This document shows, piece by piece, positions 18,783 through 28,228 of a stretch of DNA of 64,000 nucleotides. Location of the stretch: positions 62,001 through 126,000 of the forward strand of contig WAPN01000006.1 in the NCBI GenBank assembly GCA_015520735.1, in the 5' to 3' direction. The notes under the pieces are model-generated. The model was not told where the DNA came from and did not search any database. It was given only the letters and a program-made list of their open reading frames with translations. This stretch comes from Desulfurococcales archaeon. Lineage in GTDB: Archaea; Thermoproteota; Thermoprotei_A; Sulfolobales; Desulfurococcaceae. The translations under genes were made by a program, and so were the position numbers. The first letter of the stretch is position 1. The number at the start of each line of letters is the position of its first letter.

Positions 18783-19286
18783 GTGGATATCTTGTCAGCC
18801 GATGTGAGGATTCATGTTATCAATGTACCAATCCCGGAGGGAGCCAACATAATTATAGGACGGACCCATTTCATTAAGAGCGTTGAGGACATATATGAAG
18901 CTTTAGTAACTAGTGTGCCTGGGATCAAGTTCGGATTCGCATTTAACGAAGCGAGCGGTAAGCGACTCGTGAGATGGGAAGGCAATGATGATGAGCTCGT
19001 CAAGAAAGCCATCGAGGCAGCTCTGAAGATCGGTGCAGGCCATACCTTTGTGCTTTTCATTAGAAATGCTTGGCCAATAAACATCTTGAATCAGCTAAAG
19101 AACGTTCAGGAAATTGTAGAATTATATGTTGCTACCGCGAACCCTGTACAAGTCATAGTGGCCGAGACCGACCAGGGTAGAGCTGTCATAGGGATAGTGG
19201 ATGGGTATCCACCAGTCGGTGTTGAGACAGAAGAGGATAAGAGGGAGCGGAAAGAGTTCCTGAGAAAGATTGGTTACAAGATGTGA
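18783..19286 (+). CDS. adenosine-specific kinase (DUF355 family)
   Basis: Member of the small archaeal/thermophile family annotated as adenosine-specific kinase. Seen: 167 aa from GTG 18783; a TTG at 18792 after GGTGG is an equally good start. Conserved blocks [34 protein letters not shown] and [13 protein letters not shown] match the family throughout. The enzymatic assignment rests mainly on structure/ligand work on homologues; it would fit purine salvage with the nearby phosphorylase. Confidence 0.85.
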   Translation: MDILSADVRIHVINVPIPEGANIIIGRTHFIKSVEDIYEALVTSVPGIKFGFAFNEASGKRLVRWEGNDDELVKKAIEAALKIGAGHTFVLFIRNAWPINILNQLKNVQEIVELYVATANPVQVIVAETDQGRAVIGIVDGYPPVGVETEEDKRERKEFLRKIGYKM

Positions 19287-19301
19287 TTAGTATTTATGAT
19301 T

Positions 19302-20711
19302 TTACATAGTTATTTCTCCCAGAGCGCTCGGTTCAAGTTCTTTTTTAACAGCATCACGTACAGCTTCTACGTATTTGAACCCATCGCGCGACTTCTTGAG
19401 ATCGGCAGGGCCGTAGACTCTGATTAATAGTTTAAACAATATCCCGTCCTCATCGAGGAGATGAGGTATATCAAGTGATTTAGTAATATTATTCGAGATA
19501 TCAATGAATGTTATCTTACCAACAGGTAATGGTGGAACAGGACGAAGAGTATTTATTGCTACCCAAAAGTCCTCTATTTCTTCATATTTTAGTCCCTTAT
19601 CGATAATTTCCTCGCGCACCGCTTTTTCTATTCTGTCCCTGAATTCTATTGCAGTTCTCCTCTTGAATAATATGGATGCTGGCCCCCTCAGATTGATCGG
19701 TGATAAGACGTATTTTTCCTCGTACAACAGCTTCCATAGGGGCTTCCTATTAACTATGCTTGAATATAGTCTACTTATCCGTTTATCCTCGTCACAATAG
19801 CTAGAAGCTAGTCTTAACGCCTCATAATCATTGAGGGAGAGATATTTTGTTGGATCCCCTTTTCCGAGGGAATTAATTGCTTCTCTGTATATACCACCAC
19901 TTATATCGTCGGTTATTCTTAGTAGTTCTATTGCAGCCTTACTGAATACCAGTGTTACTGGGTGGAAGTAGACATTCTCGAACATTGCTATACGGGATCT
20001 AAGATACGATGCTAGTGCTCCTCTTGCCCTTAGCTCTAAAACTATGTTTCCCGGTTCAAAAGGGGAGGCGTGGCTGAGCCTTATAAGCCTGTAATAGTCT
20101 ATTAGTCCATACTCTCTTGTACCTGTATAGTAGCTATCACGTATGAGGAAATCGAGTATATCAGCAGGATATATCCATTCTTTCACAGTTTTCCTCAGAA
20201 GTTTAAGAATTGGTTCTTCGGGCTGTTTATTAGATAATAGTTGGAGAACAATATCGAGCAGACCATTCTCCTTAAGAATATCCTTGATCTCAGTGTTCTT
20301 TATAATATTGTATCCTGCTTCTTCATGGTTCTTGATGTTCAGTTTATGCTCGTAAGTCCAATAGATCGCCTCCTCAAAGGCATGACTGAATGGTCCATGA
20401 CCTATATCATGTAGGAGGCCTGCAATACGTGTTGCTTTAATGAGTTCTTCGGCTTTATAGCCCTCTATGATAGATTCCTTGCTAATCCCCTGAAGTAAAC
20501 TCTTAGCGAAAAGACCCGCTAAGTGCATTACGCCTATACTGTGTTGAAATCTTGAATGTTCAGCACCTGGATATACTAGATAGGATAGTTGGAGCTGATG
20601 GAGAAACCTTAGTCTCTGCACGGGAGCGGAATCCATCACCGGTTTCTCCAACAATTTATCATACTCGATGTAGTTGTATACGGGATCCCTGATAAACCCT
20701 ATAGACCCCAT
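19302..20711 (-). CDS. HD-domain phosphohydrolase (dGTPase/SAMHD1-like)
   Basis: About 469 aa from the internal Met at 20711, where family homologues usually begin (GSIGFIRDPVYNYIEY); an upstream in-frame start exists at 20723. HD metal ligands: HSRFQHSIGVMHLAG, then LLHDIGHGPFSHAFEE, with a distal Asp in WIYPADILDFLI. The family includes triphosphohydrolases acting on dNTPs; archaeal members are not well characterised. Convergent with the adenosine-kinase gene, 15 bp apart. Confidence 0.85.
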   Translation of the reverse strand: MGSIGFIRDPVYNYIEYDKLLEKPVMDSAPVQRLRFLHQLQLSYLVYPGAEHSRFQHSIGVMHLAGLFAKSLLQGISKESIIEGYKAEELIKATRIAGLLHDIGHGPFSHAFEEAIYWTYEHKLNIKNHEEAGYNIIKNTEIKDILKENGLLDIVLQLLSNKQPEEPILKLLRKTVKEWIYPADILDFLIRDSYYTGTREYGLIDYYRLIRLSHASPFEPGNIVLELRARGALASYLRSRIAMFENVYFHPVTLVFSKAAIELLRITDDISGGIYREAINSLGKGDPTKYLSLNDYEALRLASSYCDEDKRISRLYSSIVNRKPLWKLLYEEKYVLSPINLRGPASILFKRRTAIEFRDRIEKAVREEIIDKGLKYEEIEDFWVAINTLRPVPPLPVGKITFIDISNNITKSLDIPHLLDEDGILFKLLIRVYGPADLKKSRDGFKYVEAVRDAVKKELEPSALGEITM

Positions 20712-20809
20712 AAAACACCACACGCCTTATTCCATGGCTTAAAAATAATATTTAGTTTTTAGGATTCTAATATTCTGCTTCTACTATACTACATCTACGC
20801 AGGGAGATC

Positions 20810-21148
20810 CTACAGCTGTGAACGGCATTCATTGAATATCTTTTGTGCATAACGTATTGCCTCATCCAAGTTGATGCTCTCATTCTCATACATATACGCC
20901 ATGCTCTCTCCATGACTCCTTGTAAGCACTATTATGTATTTGTCATCAACGACCATAACAAGAACATAGCACCGGGGAGGATCACCTTCTTCGTCTTCGT
21001 ATTCTACCCAATATTTATGCCTATGTGCTATATCTACTAGTTTCCATGCATCGGTGGAAACAAGTGGTTCTCCAGAAAATAACGCCGATACTTTGTCTAC
21101 ACCGAATTCCCTGATGACATGTTTTATAAAGCAGGCTCCGCGCTGCAT
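20810..21148 (-). CDS. conserved hypothetical protein
   Basis: Not recognised. 112 aa; a central strand-rich region (YWVEYEDEEGDPPRCYVLV) followed by a C-terminal amphipathic helix. Cys residues at 5, 80 and 108 do not form a known motif. It lies 30 bp downstream of the TRAM-domain gene on the same strand, so the two are probably co-transcribed. Confidence 0.65.
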   Translation of the reverse strand: MQRGACFIKHVIREFGVDKVSALFSGEPLVSTDAWKLVDIAHRHKYWVEYEDEEGDPPRCYVLVMVVDDKYIIVLTRSHGESMAYMYENESINLDEAIRYAQKIFNECRSQL

Positions 21149-21178
21149 AATAACCCCATTATACTGGTAGTGGCAGGT

Positions 21179-21484
21179 CTAGTATTCCGTATCAGTTTCA
21201 CTGAGAGTTTCAACTATTTCCGCGTAGATCGTATCACCGATCTTTCTGACTGCTTTAACCCGTACCTTCGAGCCTAGGCTCGCATCATATACTATTACTT
21301 GGTGTCCTTGGTATCTTGCTATGCCTCTTCCTTTTTCATCGACATCGTTGATCTTAACGATGAACTCTTCGCCTATCCTGATCGATTTCTCTTTTGGTAC
21401 CTGTATACTAGGATAGACGCTGAATCTTTGGACTTCGCTTGTATAGGGGTTCCAACGGTGTTTACGAGCTCTATGTCTAGCCAC
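21179..21484 (-). CDS. small TRAM-domain protein
   Basis: 101 aa. The TRAM (TRM2/MiaB) beta-barrel occupies about residues 35-98: GEEFIVKINDVDEKGRGIA and a distal GSKVRVKAVRKIGDTIYAEIV. TRAM domains bind RNA; stand-alone archaeal TRAM proteins act as cold-shock-like RNA chaperones. The N-terminal ~30 residues are basic (HRARKHRW). It leads a two-gene run with the unknown protein downstream. Confidence 0.85.
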   Translation of the reverse strand: MARHRARKHRWNPYTSEVQRFSVYPSIQVPKEKSIRIGEEFIVKINDVDEKGRGIARYQGHQVIVYDASLGSKVRVKAVRKIGDTIYAEIVETLSETDTEY

Positions 21485-21616
21485 GAATGCATCCCATAAT
21501 TCTTGTTTTTCCCTGTATCTAATCGTCAGAGGATATTATATCGTTTATGCATAATTATATTGATCAGTCAGCATTATTAGAGTCTTCAACACTCTTATCA
21601 CCGCAGGGAGAAAACA

Positions 21617-22219
21617 ATGAGGTACCCGGATTTTCTGAGACACATTGTGAACTCTAAGCTGGCGGAGTATTCGAACAATAAAAGTGTCGCTAGCATTATC
21701 GACGAAGTACGAAAAATGATTGCAAAGGCCGAAGAAAAATATAATTTCAGTAGCTTCGGTGGTAACCCCGAAAATCTCGCTAAATACTTGAAGAGCGCGG
21801 ACTTCAAGCTTGTAGTATCTCTGTTTAAATCAGCTAGCAAGCTGGACGTTCTCAAGGAGATACTTACCGAGACCAAGAAGCTATATTCTGAGCTCCCAAG
21901 TGTTGTGGAGGCTATTGACGAGGTACTACCTAGTCTTGCTGGCAAGGAAAAACCGCTAACGCCGGAGAATATTGTTGAGAACTTGAAGAAAGAGTTTCCG
22001 AGGGCAAAGATAGGTATTGAGGATAACAGGGTTTCTCTCAAGCTAGACGATGTAGAGCTCGTTATACAGATAGGTGATTCTACATACAATGTATCCGGCA
22101 CAATTAGGCTGAAATACAGCGCGAAAACACTAGATGAGCTACTAGACTATATCAAAAACATCGTTTCATCAATGAGTACATCTGGTGCATCAAGCCTTGA
22201 AAGGATTAGTGTTCTTTGA
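21617..22219 (+). CDS. hypothetical helical protein
   Basis: Not recognised. 200 aa; residues 1-~125 are predominantly alpha-helical and charged, and ~130-185 form a small beta-rich domain (VSLKLDDVELVIQIGD). Good promoter and start: TATA-like CATAATTATATTG (~21550) and AGGGAG 10 nt before the ATG. The last 35 bp overlap the HAD gene in another frame, suggesting co-translation. Confidence 0.65.
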   Translation: MRYPDFLRHIVNSKLAEYSNNKSVASIIDEVRKMIAKAEEKYNFSSFGGNPENLAKYLKSADFKLVVSLFKSASKLDVLKEILTETKKLYSELPSVVEAIDEVLPSLAGKEKPLTPENIVENLKKEFPRAKIGIEDNRVSLKLDDVELVIQIGDSTYNVSGTIRLKYSAKTLDELLDYIKNIVSSMSTSGASSLERISVL

Positions 22220-22841
22220 TTGTGATGGCGTACTAACTGTTGAGCATAGCAGTTGGGGTGTGCTACACGAATACTTCGGGAGCAGAGACAATAGTTATTT
22301 CGCTGACTTGTATAAGCGGGGTTTAATCAGTTACTTGGACTGGATGAAGATCGATGTAGCATTAATGATCCATAGTTACGGCAGACCTATCATGAAGCAA
22401 GATGTGGTCAAGGCTTTATCCGGTATTAGGATAAGGAGCTCTGCTAAAAGAGTAGTTGAGATGTTAAAAGAAGACTGCTTTAAACCGATCGTTATTAGTA
22501 GTGGTGTCGATTTACTGGTCAGTCGCGTATGCCGCGAGCTGGGTATTAGTGAATGCTATTATAATGAGCTGCTATTTATTGACGACGAGCTTATCCCAGG
22601 TGGAGTACCAAGAGTTCCTCCGGACAAGAAGTTGGAAATTATGCGTGAGCTCGTAGAAAAATATGGGATCCCTATGAATAAGACTGTCTACGTCGGTGAT
22701 AGTTCCTGGGATATCGCTATATTCAGAAATGTAGGCGTCTCCTTCGCAGTGAACCCGTGTGGAATGGCGTGTAGGTATGCTAGTTATGTTGTTGATGACC
22801 TAATAGAGATCCCTGAGTATTTGAAAAAACTATTTCGCTAG
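22185..22841 (+). CDS. HAD-family phosphatase (SerB-like class)
   Basis: 218 aa. Motif I FFDCDGVLT (~10-18) with two catalytic Asp, motif II VISSGVD, motif III Lys in PPDKKLEIM, motif IV VGDSSWDIAIF. The cap and length resemble phosphoserine-phosphatase-like HAD I proteins, so phosphoserine hydrolysis is possible but unproven. The GTG start at 22185 lies inside the upstream gene; TTG at 22197 is an alternative. It converges on the threonine dehydratase gene with a 12-bp overlap. Confidence 0.75.
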   Translation: MHQALKGLVFFDCDGVLTVEHSSWGVLHEYFGSRDNSYFADLYKRGLISYLDWMKIDVALMIHSYGRPIMKQDVVKALSGIRIRSSAKRVVEMLKEDCFKPIVISSGVDLLVSRVCRELGISECYYNELLFIDDELIPGGVPRVPPDKKLEIMRELVEKYGIPMNKTVYVGDSSWDIAIFRNVGVSFAVNPCGMACRYASYVVDDLIEIPEYLKKLFR

Positions 22842-24092
22842 CCCACTTCTCGCTCTGAACTTTAGTCCCTTCTTCTTGAGCTCCTCAAGAGCCTTCACCA
22901 CATCATTGAGTGTTTTCGCCTCTACTATTATCTCAACTCTTGCTTTCGAGGGCAGTAAGGCGGGATCCCAGCGATCATGTCTTATATCAACAATGTTTAG
23001 CATATGTTCGGCTAGTAGTTTTATCACCTTGCCCAGTTCTCCCGGCCTATCATCTACTTCGCCTATTAGGGAGACTAATCTTCCGTCTTTCGCTAGTTCA
23101 TGCATGATGATCCTCGACAACAGTGTTGGATCGATGTTTCCTCCGCTGACCACGCATACAACCGGTTCCTTTAGCGGAGCATATTTTCCCGAGAGCAGTG
23201 CAGCTATTGGTAGGGCACCAGCTCCCTCTGCTACTATCTTGGCTCTCTCGAGCAGGAAGTTGATAGCATACGATATATCCTCCTCATCTACCAAGACTAT
23301 ATCATCCACAAGTTTCTCCACGATCTTACTCGTTATCTGCCCTGGCTTCTTCACTACGACCCCATCAGCTATTGATGGTTTAGGTCTATAATTTTCTAGG
23401 CTCCTCGTGAGAAGCTTGTACATTGCTGGCGCATTCTTTGGCTGAACTCCTATTACCTTTGTGTCAGGATTTCTTTTCTTGACAGCTATACTTATACCAG
23501 AGATTAGGCCTCCACCCCCTATTGGCACGAGCACACACCCAGGAGAGGATAGTTCGTCCATTATCTCATGGCCTATTGTGGCTTGTCCAGCAATGACATG
23601 TGGATCATCATAAGGATGCACGAACACATAGTTTTTCTCCCGAGCGATCTCCATAGCCTTCTCATAGGCTTCATCATATATATTTCCATGGAGAACAACT
23701 TCTGCACCATAACTTCTAGTTGCATTGACTTTGGTGGCTGAGGTTATCTTCGGCATGACTATGACGGCTTTCAACCCGAATACTTTGGCTGCGTACGCTA
23801 CTCCCTGTGCATGATTGCCACTGCTAGCCGCTACTACTCCTTTTACCTCTTCGCCCTTGGAGCGTGCCTCCTCTATGATCTTGTAAACCTTGTAAATCGC
23901 CCCCCTAACTTTAAAGCTACCCGTTTTCTGTAGATTCTCGAGCTTCAAGTAGACGCTACGACCAATAATACTTGATAGTGTATAGCTTGTTATTAGAGGC
24001 GTTTTGTGGGCATGTCGAGAAATTATTTCTCTGGCCTCAAGGCTGTAATCGTATATCTTATCGATTAGTCTATCCACATCCTCGGAGCTCAT
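22830..24092 (-). CDS. ilvA: threonine dehydratase (biosynthetic type with ACT domain)
   Basis: PLP enzyme deaminating threonine to 2-oxobutyrate for isoleucine synthesis. Seen: 420 aa; PLP-lysine motif in KTGSFKVRGA (56-65), SSGNHAQGVAYAAK, glycine loop PIGGGGLISG, and a C-terminal ACT-like domain (about 335-415) with GEVDDRPGELGKVIKLLAEH, which usually gives allosteric control. Ser/Thr dual activity is common in the family. Divergent from the small HTH/zinc-ribbon gene. Confidence 0.92.
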   Translation of the reverse strand: MSSEDVDRLIDKIYDYSLEAREIISRHAHKTPLITSYTLSSIIGRSVYLKLENLQKTGSFKVRGAIYKVYKIIEEARSKGEEVKGVVAASSGNHAQGVAYAAKVFGLKAVIVMPKITSATKVNATRSYGAEVVLHGNIYDEAYEKAMEIAREKNYVFVHPYDDPHVIAGQATIGHEIMDELSSPGCVLVPIGGGGLISGISIAVKKRNPDTKVIGVQPKNAPAMYKLLTRSLENYRPKPSIADGVVVKKPGQITSKIVEKLVDDIVLVDEEDISYAINFLLERAKIVAEGAGALPIAALLSGKYAPLKEPVVCVVSGGNIDPTLLSRIIMHELAKDGRLVSLIGEVDDRPGELGKVIKLLAEHMLNIVDIRHDRWDPALLPSKARVEIIVEAKTLNDVVKALEELKKKGLKFRARSGLAK

Positions 24093-24153
24093 CTATTTCC
24101 CACCAATCAATATTAAGGATTCAATTGTTAGAAATAGTTTCCAGTGATAACCC

Positions 24154-24480
24154 ATGTTATCCGACGATCTTACTCTTCGCGAGAAAATAATAGAAGTGCT
24201 GAAAAACACTGAAACACCCCTAACGGTAGATGATATTATAGCTCTGCTTGAGCTTAGACATAGTGATCGACGTTTAGTCTATGACGCGATTCTACATGCC
24301 GCTAAATCACTTAACCGAAAAAGTCATGGACGCCTCGAAATAGTTATGGTGCCCCCATATTGTATGAAGTGCGGCTACCTGTTCAAGGACTTGAGAAAAC
24401 CGCGAAAACCAAGCAAATGCCCACGATGCAAGAGCGAAAGAATAGCTCCACCCAGATTCATAGTAAGAGAAAAGACCTAG
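24154..24480 (+). CDS. predicted transcriptional regulator, HTH plus zinc ribbon (COG3357-like)
   Basis: 108 aa. N-terminal winged helix-turn-helix (about 5-60), then a zinc ribbon with CMKCG and CPRCK (C67, C70, C87, C90 approximately). The family is archaeal and uncharacterised, usually annotated as a transcriptional regulator. Stands between divergent ilvA and convergent DUF167; a role in either gene's control is only positional. Confidence 0.8.
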   Translation: MLSDDLTLREKIIEVLKNTETPLTVDDIIALLELRHSDRRLVYDAILHAAKSLNRKSHGRLEIVMVPPYCMKCGYLFKDLRKPRKPSKCPRCKSERIAPPRFIVREKT

Positions 24481-24491
24481 TTATTTCTCTG

Positions 24492-24809
24492 TTATTTCTC
24501 TCTAATATTACTAATTAACTCTACTATCTCATCGAATTTCACATCTTTGATAAGGATCATTTTAAGTCTATCACGCTGACCACTCACTATATCTATCTTT
24601 GAAACTGGTATTCTCAGCCTTTTGGATAAGTATTTGATCAATGCCGCATTTGCCCTTCCTTTCTCGGGAGGTTCAGTAGTATAGAACACGAGCTCGCCGC
24701 CCTCAAGAACTAATTCCTCTCTATCAGAGCTTGGCTTGACATATATCTGTATAATTACTCCTTTTTTCGACTCATTGAGTGCCCTTCCTAACACATCCAG
24801 CTCAGGCAT
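24492..24809 (-). CDS. DUF167 (UPF0235/YggU) family protein
   Basis: Small conserved protein of unknown function. From the Met at 24809 (MPELDVLGRAL) the product is 105 aa, the family size; an in-frame start at 24872 adds 21 residues lacking in homologues. Diagnostic blocks: IYVKPSSDRE, PPEKGRANAALIKYLSKRL, and SGQRDRLKMILI, the YggU signature. Confidence 0.87.
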   Translation of the reverse strand: MPELDVLGRALNESKKGVIIQIYVKPSSDREELVLEGGELVFYTTEPPEKGRANAALIKYLSKRLRIPVSKIDIVSGQRDRLKMILIKDVKFDEIVELISNIREK

Positions 24810-24928
24810 GATATTCTCCCTCGTTATCCATGGTATAATAGGTTTATTTCTCCCAATATATATCAGTAACATACACGCGGCAATGAACTATACTATGGCG
24901 GGACTGAATAAGTGATGACGCCGGGCGC

Positions 24929-26257
24929 TTATTTGAGCCGCATTCTCGGAAGTATTATTCCCTTCTGTCTCAGCTCGACTATTTTACGAGATATTTCTTC
25001 TTGTTTAAGCCATTGACCGTATCCTCCGCCCTTCCCTATGATCCTCATAACTTCACGCCTAAACCATTGTGGCACATGTTTCGGCGACTTATACGCGTAT
25101 GGTGTGCCTGGTAATGGCATAAAAGTATGGAGATGTATCCGTGCACCCAGCTCTACAAGCTTTTTGATAGCCCTAAGTGTTAGAACAAGATCCTCTTCCT
25201 CTTCAACTGGGAGGCCCACAATGAAGTCTATATCTGGCTGAAACCCGTATTTGGTAGCGTTTTCGACTGCTTCAAATACATCCTCAATAGTATGTCCCCG
25301 TCCAAGGATCTTAAGAACCCTATTGCTCCCGGATTGAGCTCCCATAATGATGTTTTTATTAGACACATATCGCGACAACAGTTTCGCTGCGTCTCTTGTC
25401 AGATGTTCTGGTCTAACCTCGCTTGGGAAGGTCCCGAAGAAAAGTCTTCCCCTCCCATGTTTCTCGAAGACATTATGGATCCGAGTAAATAATTCTTCGA
25501 TAACCTCCAAAGCCGGTTCTCGCTTATAGTATTTCAGCCCATACGACAAGCTGTCCGGTGATACAAACCTTACATCGTTCAATCCATCACTAAGCATTAT
25601 GTCAATGTGCTCTATGATTACATTTATGCTTCTATGTCTCATTTCTCTTCCAAAGATATAACTTACTTGACAGTATTTACAGCCGTGTGGGCAGCCACGA
25701 GTTATCTCAATAGGATTATATAGGTGCCTCCAGTACGGGAATGGGGGATAATCATCTAGATCAATATGCTTGTCTCTTCGCCCAGTAAATAATGGTTTTT
25801 CATCAACAATGGTGAACAAACCCTTAACCTTAAGTGGATCAAGAGAATTCACTATTGTTGAGAGAAACTCACAGATCGTCTCTTCTCCTTCACCGATTAC
25901 AGCGTAGTCAAAACCTAGAATGTTCAGAGTGCCCAGTGGATCCCCGGATGCATGGGGGCCTCCGGCTAGGGTTATGAATCCTTTCATCTTTGCGGTCCTA
26001 ATCAACCTAACTAGCTTTGCACGGAAATTATCATCTACTAGTGCAAAGGTATTTAGAGAAACAGCCACTATACCGATACTATATCTTGCTTTTAAGGCAT
26101 TAAATAGACTGGCTGATTTCGATGGTTCAATGTTTTCAACTATATAGATGTCAACATCATCAACGAGATCTGCTGCTGATGATATAACGTTTACACTATA
26201 TCGAGTGAACCTTGTACGATATAGTATCAGGGCTGCTCGTGGCAACTCCATAAACAC
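24929..26257 (-). CDS. B12-binding-domain radical SAM protein (MJ1487-like)
   Basis: 442 aa. N-terminal Rossmann-like B12-binding domain (~1-150) with LAGGPHASGDPLG, then a radical SAM core with CX3CX2C in TRGCPHGCKYCQVSY (about 187-201). The domain order and length match the archaeal MJ_1487-type family of unknown substrate. GTG at 26257 or ATG at 26251 are both possible starts. If it truly binds cobalamin, it gives a consumer for a B12-type importer such as the one at 4.6-7.6 kb. Confidence 0.85.
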   Translation of the reverse strand: MFMELPRAALILYRTRFTRYSVNVISSAADLVDDVDIYIVENIEPSKSASLFNALKARYSIGIVAVSLNTFALVDDNFRAKLVRLIRTAKMKGFITLAGGPHASGDPLGTLNILGFDYAVIGEGEETICEFLSTIVNSLDPLKVKGLFTIVDEKPLFTGRRDKHIDLDDYPPFPYWRHLYNPIEITRGCPHGCKYCQVSYIFGREMRHRSINVIIEHIDIMLSDGLNDVRFVSPDSLSYGLKYYKREPALEVIEELFTRIHNVFEKHGRGRLFFGTFPSEVRPEHLTRDAAKLLSRYVSNKNIIMGAQSGSNRVLKILGRGHTIEDVFEAVENATKYGFQPDIDFIVGLPVEEEEDLVLTLRAIKKLVELGARIHLHTFMPLPGTPYAYKSPKHVPQWFRREVMRIIGKGGGYGQWLKQEEISRKIVELRQKGIILPRMRLK

Positions 26258-26347
26258 CAGTGCAAGGAAGCTACCAAAAAAGTTATCCGGTTCTATACAA
26301 TATAACTTATCCAGACAAAAGCGACGATCAATAGATCGGTGGAAGGC

Positions 26348-26641
26348 ATGAACAATATCAGCTTAACGGACAAGGAAATAGAGTACTTCATGAAGAAGAT
26401 CAGGTTAAAGATACTCCATGAGGATAGTGACATCGTGCTGATGACAGCACCAAATGAGGACGAACTCATAGGGATAATCCGAGAATTAATAAGTGAAAGA
26501 CCAATGAATCTCAGGGAAATACACACTATATTATCTGGCATTGCCAGTGAAGACAAAATAAGGAAGGCCTTATCAACACTTATCGAACAAGGACTTGCAA
26601 CAATGGGGCCTGATGGCCGATATATGGCTATAGTTTACTGA
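26348..26641 (+). CDS. small winged-helix-like hypothetical protein
   Basis: About 97 aa from the ATG at 26348, preceded by GGTGG; a GTG at 26339 overlaps that site. An N-terminal charged helix is followed by a typical winged-helix pattern (residues ~40-90: MNLREIHTILSG, EDKIRKALSTLIEQGLATMG). Probably DNA- or protein-binding; no family recognised. Confidence 0.65.
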   Translation: MNNISLTDKEIEYFMKKIRLKILHEDSDIVLMTAPNEDELIGIIRELISERPMNLREIHTILSGIASEDKIRKALSTLIEQGLATMGPDGRYMAIVY

Positions 26642-26707
26642 TCAGTCTTGAAAAACTATTTTCTTCGTCTTCTTTATTTTATCTTCTATCTTTAGCTATG
26701 ACATGAA

Positions 26708-27373
26708 TTAGAAACGAATTATCTTGTCTAGATAATAAAATAATTCATCAAAATCGCTTACCACAATCTCGGCTCCAAGTTTTCTGAGAGTTTCAGCTCT
26801 TTCACGATACCTAGTTATACCGATGAATCTTATCCCTGCCTTAGAACAGCTGATGTAATCTTGCTTGTAATCACCAATATATATAGCATGTGATGGTTCC
26901 ACACAATATTTCTTTATAACCATTCTCATGAGCCAGCTTTTATCGAATAGTTCTTCTTCGATGCCGCCATACATCCTTAGATCAAACATCGTATATATTT
27001 CATCTACATAATCATTTAATCCGAATCGCGCCAGCTCAAGCCACAAAAGAAGAGGGTGAGAATCTCTTCCAGAGATAATAATTAGCGGTATGTTCAGGCT
27101 CTTCAATACAATGAGAAAGCGCTTAACTCCCCTCATAGGATAGCCTGATTTACTAGGGTATATCCTCCGAAAATACGTCCAAAACTCCAATGGTTGTATT
27201 TCTGGAGGAAGAAGATCATGCAGACTATCAGCCAATACATGTTTAACAAATATATTATAAGACACTGGTTCATAACCAAATCTTTTCAAAGATTCTGAGA
27301 AAGCTTCATAGAAATCAATCATGTTATCCATAACAGTTAGATCATAGTCTAGTAATACTAGGTTTCTACCCAT
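26708..27373 (-). CDS. HAD-superfamily hydrolase
   Basis: 221 aa. Motif I LLDYDLTVMD (7-16), motif II IIISGRD, motif III Lys in FDKSWLMRM, motif IV YIGDYKQDY. The subclass I cap is formed by residues ~18-85. Substrate unknown; phosphoglycolate-phosphatase-like annotation is common but not supported by specific residues. A C/D-box sRNA lies immediately upstream on the same strand. Confidence 0.8.
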   Translation of the reverse strand: MGRNLVLLDYDLTVMDNMIDFYEAFSESLKRFGYEPVSYNIFVKHVLADSLHDLLPPEIQPLEFWTYFRRIYPSKSGYPMRGVKRFLIVLKSLNIPLIIISGRDSHPLLLWLELARFGLNDYVDEIYTMFDLRMYGGIEEELFDKSWLMRMVIKKYCVEPSHAIYIGDYKQDYISCSKAGIRFIGITRYRERAETLRKLGAEIVVSDFDELFYYLDKIIRF

Positions 27374-27384
27374 TAAGCAACACC

Positions 27385-27444
27385 TCGGTCAGATTTCGGG
27401 AGATTCCGCACGAGCTACGGTAATCGGCAAACTCATCATCCCGA
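27385..27444 (-). ncRNA. C/D-box sRNA, probably targeting one 23S region
   Basis: Minus strand: box C ATGATGA (27439-27433, perfect), 12-nt guide GTTTGCCGATTA, D' CCGT (27420-27417, degenerate), C' GTGCGGA (27411-27405, 5 of 7), 12-nt guide ATCTCCCGAAAT, box D CTGA (27392-27389, perfect). From memory, conserved LSU rRNA contains TCGGCAAA(C) and TTCGGGAGA about 20 nt apart (around helices 61-62), each matching one guide over ~8-9 nt. Two guides to one region is typical of archaeal C/D RNAs. TATA-like TAATTTAAG lies ~40 nt upstream. Confidence 0.6.
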
Positions 27445-27493
27445 TGCGGGCTGACATACAGGTTATTATTACCGGGCTTAAATTAAGAATACG

Positions 27494-28228
27494 GTGCGAA
27501 GCACCATGCATGATTTAGCAGGTTATGACATCTGTATTGTGAATGACAATAGGGTTAAATGTAATATGAATGGAGCTAAATACATTACAGACGGCATACT
27601 AGTTCTTGAGAAACTCTCGTCATACAACATCTTATTCGTGGTTAGTGCTACCGACAACATAATATGTCCCGGCAAGAACTTCCAAGAACTTGTCTGGGGT
27701 AAAGACAAGGGTTTTCTATGGTCTTTTCCGGATTTCCTACAAGGCAAGAAAATATATTGTGTTCACACTAAGGCATACATGAGAAAATTTGATGATAATT
27801 TATACATTCTTGAGAATAATACCGGTTCTAAAGAGCAAGATGTTCTTCAAAATATTTCATACTATTCATCGATCATTAAATCATTACTTGGACGCAGCGC
27901 GTGCATGTTTTTTATCCCATTCTTAGAGCCGCAATATTCTATGCTCACAATCCTATCGAGCAGTACTGGTAAACCATTATCGTATGCTACACAGAATTTT
28001 TTGAGACTTTTCATCAGTGATACCGATATTGTCAAGAAACTCACTGATCTAATAATGAGTGGTCTCTTGTCACATCATATTATAGTATCGATCATAAAAG
28101 GCATCATAGGATACAGTAAGATAAATGTGTTTACTAGTGGTAATGAATTATTTATTGGGACAGAGAGATTTGATCTCACCTATAAGAAGCTTGGAAAAGG
28201 GAGGGAGATAATTATCCATGATCATTGA
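27494..28228 (+). CDS. hypothetical protein
   Basis: Not recognised. 244 aa from GTG 27494 (ATG 27506 is a plausible alternative); mixed alpha/beta, no membrane span, Cys at scattered positions. A TATA-like CTTAAATTA lies 10-17 nt before. It overlaps the TatD-like gene by 11 bp, so the two are probably translated together and may act together. Confidence 0.65.
   Translation: MRSTMHDLAGYDICIVNDNRVKCNMNGAKYITDGILVLEKLSSYNILFVVSATDNIICPGKNFQELVWGKDKGFLWSFPDFLQGKKIYCVHTKAYMRKFDDNLYILENNTGSKEQDVLQNISYYSSIIKSLLGRSACMFFIPFLEPQYSMLTILSSSTGKPLSYATQNFLRLFISDTDIVKKLTDLIMSGLLSHHIIVSIIKGIIGYSKINVFTSGNELFIGTERFDLTYKKLGKGREIIIHDH

Noticed and set aside
24883-24936. C/D-like motif on the + strand (CTGA at 24903, GTGATGA at 24912)
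   Set aside because: C' is perfect and a TATA lies upstream, but the C box matches only 4 of 7, no CTGA closes the second guide, and it overlaps the 3' end of the radical SAM gene. Kept out of the feature list.
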